A stretch of DNA of 64,000 nt, taken from the NCBI GenBank assembly GCA_963920665.1, contig OY987271.1, positions 11,349,350 through 11,413,349 on the forward strand, read 5' to 3'. The position numbers and the translations under genes are program-made. The notes beneath the pieces were generated by a model, which was given only the letters and a program-made list of their open reading frames with translations, made no database searches and was not told where the DNA came from. Each line of letters opens with the position of its first letter. Position 1 is the first letter of the stretch. This stretch comes from Straminergon stramineum (Eukaryota; Streptophyta; Bryopsida; Hypnales; Calliergonaceae). This document shows positions 60,165 through 64,000 of the stretch, one piece after another.

Positions 60165-61130
60165 CTTTGCTTAACTTAAGGCAAACGACCCATTTCCAAC
60201 CATTTAACCCATAAAAGTCTGAATGATCGTTGAACGTACACAACTAATCTCAAGTAGGTGCATATGAAGTCATTTTGTAATGAATGTTCTTCAAATCTTG
60301 ATACATGGTGTGAACATATACCCCCCTCTAATTGGAAATGTAATTTTTTTTTTCAATTGAGTGCCAGGATCAAAAGTTATGATGCCCTATACTTTTCATG
60401 CAACTCAGGTAGTTTTGGACATCATGTACAAAACATCTCCTCTACTTTTGAAATTTGGTAGATATGTAATTTACATGATACAAGATGCAAATGTAAAAAA
60501 AATGATCATGTGTAGTGTAAAAAACTCACTTTAAGAGGAGTTAAAGGCTATTAACCATGTTAGACAAGGTTGAAAAAAAACTTTTTTTCCTAACTTTGAA
60601 CGTTGTAATCTTTCAATTTGTAAAGTCAAAATTTCTGAAATTTTTTCTACACATTTTCATAGTAATCTAGTACAAATTTATATAGTTGAATTTTGAAAAA
60701 AAAAATTTCTTTCATTTTTTTCTCATTGCCCTAAAAAGTGGCAATTTTTCACAATTTGTGTGTGAAATTTGCCTCAGTCCTTTAGGGGTTAAGCAATTAC
60801 GCACATATGGAGTGCAGGTTCCTTGAGTAGGGAAATTTTCCCATGTACAAAAATAGAGTTTAGAAGGATTCCAAAAATTGTCAAAATTTTATTTTTATAA
60901 ACATAATTTTTGTGAATTTTTTAGCTCAAGATCCTTTTTGACCCATATTGGTCATATAGGCCTTCCTATTTTTGACCAAGGGCTGATTGCAATATTGAGG
61001 GTCTTGTAGCCAATCAAAATGTGCCACAACTTCACCAAGAATTGTGACATGATAAATCATTGCTTATCCGTACCTGAACACAAAGAAACCAATCTACAGG
61101 CGAAAATGGGAGGGGGTGATCCGAAAGGGG
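60165..61130 (+). repeat. Dispersed segment, copy B (paralogous to 48470-49060)
   Basis: Contains a full TTAA element at 60204-60792 at the point where copy A has a single TTAA, and lacks the element that copy A carries at 48785-49014. After 61060 similarity to copy A is weak but still visible around GGGGGTGATC. Confidence 0.75.
60204..60792 (-). mobile_element. TTAA-flanked MITE, subfamily 1, with empty-site evidence (589 bp)
   Basis: It begins TTAACCCATAAAAGTCTG and ends CCTCAGTCCTTTAGGGGTTAA minus its first base. The paralogous copy A has CCAC-TTAA-GCAGTTACAC at 48507-48510, whereas here TTAA is present at both edges. This fixes both boundaries and shows that TTAA is duplicated on insertion. 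Confidence 0.92.
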
Positions 61131-62133
61131 TTGGCTACCATATTGGAAATTCCCCATTTTCTGATCAGATGGGAAGACTCTTTCTTTTTTCTAGCCAGGG
61201 AAGAGGAGGAGGACTTGCCTTTGTAGAGGTCAAATTGCCGATTGCAATTGGTTTTCTATTGATTCATTGGGGAGTAATAAGTTGTACCAACAGTTAGACT
61301 CTAAAGTGGAGGTTGTGTGCCCCTTATCTTGAAGTTATGACTCTTTAATATAAAGCCAGGTAGATACTTTGATTTTTCCGCTTCATGGAGGTCAAGTTGT
61401 GAGTACCCACTGGTTTCCTATTTTATCAAAAACTATAAATGGTACCTACCATTATACTCTTGGGTCAAGGATGCTAAGACTATCCTTGCTCTAAAACCAT
61501 TGTCTAACATAAGGGTAGATATTGGATATTTGAATGTATTGATACTTTAATAGTGAAGAGAAGGAGAAATAGCTCCGATCATATTTTTGGTTGTTGTGAA
61601 TCTAGGACTTTATCATTTTGGGGTGCACTTTCAACCCCCAAGAGTATGAATGAGCAACTCTAAAACTACATATAGTAGAAGAAACCGATGTTGGTTTCTT
61701 CTAGTGATACCTCTGTTAGAAGGAATTGTATACTATATTGATTATAGGGATAGTGACAAATTGGATACATAGTGATTTCCACACATGATTTCCAAAAGGG
61801 GGACACGTGGCATTTGAAAGGGGTACACACGTAATTTCTTATTGGTCGTAAAATTTTTGAGCAATCCCCTTATGTGAAATGAATTCATGAATTCAACATA
61901 TGAAATTGATCCAAATTGCCCTATATTGTATTTCTGGGGAACTTGTGGACTTTGTGAACCATATGGGATATATATGTATTTGCTTGTGAATACACATAAT
62001 TTTTGTATCTTTATTTTGTAAGCGTATCCATATCCATATCATGTAGTTCTCAGTATGGAAATTGTATTCATCTCATGTAACCATATCCACGTTTTGTATC
62101 TATATTATGTATCTGCATTCTATATCTACACTT
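61131..62133. other. Intergenic stretch with a small CACTA-like palindrome
   Basis: AGTAGAAGAAACC / GGTTTCTTCTAGTG at 61675-61704 forms a 30-bp hairpin using the same end words as the CACTA-like MITEs. The 92-codon frame at 61019-61297 has no domain. No gene is supported. Confidence 0.45.
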
Positions 62134-62484
62134 GACTAGAAGAGAAAGGGGTATTTTAAGTATAGTCCTATAAGTACAACTTAAAGGGACGGTTTTAGTA
62201 AAAATTTACTATAAATACTTGTGTTTTAAGCAAAAAAAATTGAAAACACTCCTTTTAGATCATTACTTATAGGACTATACTACTAGGACTCACTAGTAGA
62301 AAACTATGTTGAGTTTAACAAAATCCAGGTGACATTTTTTGTAAATAGGGCTCACTAGAATGCAGTTTTTCGAAAACTGCATTTCAGTAAACGCAATTTA
62401 CAGAAAATGTCACCCGAATTTTGTTAAACTTAACATAGCTTTCTTCTAGTGACTATACTTAAAACACTCCTTTCTCTTGTAGTG
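62134..62484. mobile_element. Outer CACTA-like MITE interrupted by an inner one
   Basis: The left end GACTAGAAGAGAAAGGGGTA and right end CACTCCTTTCTCTTGTAGTG are inverted copies (first base of CACTA changed to G). Inward the arms continue with TTTTAAGTATAGTCCTATAA against its complement. The right arm is split by the inner element at 62291-62451. The 3-bp flanks are not a perfect match. Confidence 0.65.
62291..62451. mobile_element. Inner CACTA-like snapback MITE (161 bp) with ACT duplication
   Basis: It begins CACTAGTAGAAAACTATGTT and ends AACATAGCTTTCTTCTAGTG, flanked by ACT at 62288-62290 and 62452-62454. The halves fold on each other around TTTTTCGAAAACTGCATTT. It is non-coding. Confidence 0.85.
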
Positions 62485-63705
62485 TTTAGATGGCCAAGAT
62501 CATTTGTTCCACAAGTATCAACATCTTTAGTTTTTTCAAAGCATCGATGGTAGAAAGGAGGTGTGTATGTGTCATGAACTCATATCAACGGTTCTTGCTT
62601 TCTCTAAAGGGAGGTGTATGTGTCTGTGTGTTGAGAATTGAAATACAAAGATCCTATTTGCATTTCTTGAGGGGATACCTTTGTTTATTGTTTCACAGTT
62701 AAAATGTTAGGATCCTCCATTTATGTTCCCCCCCAAGAAAATGTTCAAATGCACAACTCCTCCAGGAAAGCAGACCCGCGTTATAAAGATGCTCTTTTCA
62801 ACCTCAACCTTACCACCCATTAAACTGGCTACTTATTTTTGCAAATGTAAAAAAATGACTGATTGTAAAATGATGTCCTGCCAGTGAAATCTTGGAAATG
62901 AGAGTATGGATGTGGCGATCATTCTAGCAAGTCCAAGTTTCTCAGATACGTCAAGACTAGTCATCCTGATACACATTTCCAATGATGTCTCCCTGTATCT
63001 TTTCAATTGAATTGCAAAATCAAGTTTAAAAATTAAAAAAATTGCAAATATTCTCCAAGCAGCACGCGGCAAGAGCAGAAACCCCCCACAAGCTGCACAC
63101 TGAAATATTGTAACTTAAGTTAACTGCAGTGGCCAGCCAGTGCAAAGTGCAAACCTACAGATACGGTATGCTTTTTAATTAATTAAGCAATACCTTACAC
63201 AAAAGTTCACCATCAAACACATTTTTTGCTGACTGACAAAGGGGGGATTCTGGGTAGATTCTGGGTAGTTACAATTGCGAATCCGGAGCGACAGAGAGAG
63301 TCTGCAGCCGCAGTCCATCTGCCCAATGAATCGACCAAAGGGAAATGACGACGGCTTGACTCTCGGTTGGACTTCATTTGCGCGATCTAGAATTATATAA
63401 TTAACTTACCCCTTTTTTTCGCGCTCAGGATGGAACAGTAGCATTCAACCAATTGTGCTGCCAAGAATTTAGGTCCTGCTCTGTCTGACACAAACTTTCC
63501 TTGGATGGAAGTGGCACGGATGGAATTGATTTCTCACGCGGTTGCGCAAATCTTCAGAATCTTGCAATTGGTGCATGGTGTGCATGTGTTTGAACGGGTG
63601 ATGAAGTCATGACATCACGGTTCATCCATATTTTGATTGGATTGGCGGGGCCTCACCCAGGACCGGAGACCGCCATGTAAGTTCCCGGGTCGCTCACTTT
63701 GAGTC
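62485..63705. other. Intergenic stretch, balanced in composition after 63240
   Basis: No gene is recognised. From about 63240 the composition becomes balanced, like the flanks of the two host genes, and a GT-AAGT donor-like site occurs at 63676 (GCCAT|GTAAGT). This may be the start of a gene running out of the window. Confidence 0.35.
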
Positions 63706-63709
63706 TGAT

Positions 63710-63922
63710 ATGAACGCGAGGATGAAGTGTCAGACCTTAAAAAAACAGCAGGGAACGACAGCGGAGAGCTTCATTCAGTCAACTCCCATCAAAGAGATTG
63801 CATGGACCAATGCCAGAAGAGCATTTGGAAGGGGCGACACAGCATCTGACCTGTTTGAAAAAATCATCCAGGTTATTCACCGATATCGTTTGGCAGTTTA
63901 TGTTCAGGAACTTGAGGTGTAG
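63710..63922 (+). CDS. Possible first exons of a gene at the right edge, unknown
   Basis: A 70-codon frame from ATG at 63710 with a protein-like middle (SFIQSTPIKEIAWTNARRAF, then GRGDTASDLFEKIIQ). A CAG|GTTATT donor-like site at about 63869-63872 could end the exon before the frame stops at 63922. No domain is recognised. A frame on the other strand (63779-63997) overlaps and cannot be excluded. It may continue beyond the window. Confidence 0.25.
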   Translation: MNARMKCQTLKKQQGTTAESFIQSTPIKEIAWTNARRAFGRGDTASDLFEKIIQVIHRYRLAVYVQELEV

Positions 63923-64000
63923 GACAGAGGGCCATGGAGGAACCGCCCCCCTGACTAGTCCCTGAGAGAAAATGCTCTCAAGTTTTTTATTTGTCACACA

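Noticed and set aside
1..64000. CRISPR arrays, bacterial operons or phage-like genes
   Set aside because: No regularly spaced direct repeats or compact gene arrays exist; the window is plainly plant nuclear DNA.

Overview
This is nuclear DNA of a land plant, probably a non-seed plant; the species cannot be named from the window. The case for a plant is a class III secretory peroxidase with plant-type introns, a plant-type ELMO-domain gene, a Ty3/gypsy chromovirus primed by an initiator-Met-like site, and Stowaway-, CACTA- and Harbinger-like small elements. Most of the 64 kb is AT-rich and carries no gene.

Only two host genes can be supported. An ELMO-domain gene lies on the + strand (coding from 8734, exons at 8734-9639 and from 10265, 3' end uncertain). 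A three-exon class III peroxidase lies on the - strand (22467 down to 20979). Splicing at the chosen sites gives the peroxidase an intact 316-residue frame with all catalytic and disulfide residues. Three short reading frames (10441-10635, 32327-32536, 63710-63922) are weak candidates for exons or genes.

The largest object is a 7.8 kb chromovirus retrotransposon on the - strand at 37292-45112. It has LTRs of 1124 and 1164 bp, a GAAAC target duplication, PBS, PPT and a 1432-residue gag-pol frame ending in a chromodomain. The LTRs are almost identical apart from two extra 20-bp units, yet the 5' part of gag carries a stop and a frameshift. It is inserted in an older repeat, and a related copy at 58604-59375 shows the empty site.

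The most striking pattern is a large set of short non-autonomous elements that begin TTAACCC(C)T and end AGGGGTTAA, about 15 recognisable full or partial copies in at least five subfamilies (about 150, 230, 500, 580 and 640 bp) plus a 719-bp snapback form. A paralogous segment (48470-49060 against 60165-61130) gives an empty/filled comparison: one TTAA in the empty copy, TTAA on both sides of the insert in the filled copy. Neighbouring elements also share one TTAA at two places. This is the target behaviour of piggyBac-type transposition, which to my knowledge is scarce in land plants. No transposase gene is present in the window. Other small elements include nested CACTA-like MITEs with 3-bp duplications, TA-flanked MITEs, a TAA-flanked Harbinger-like element and several long hairpins.
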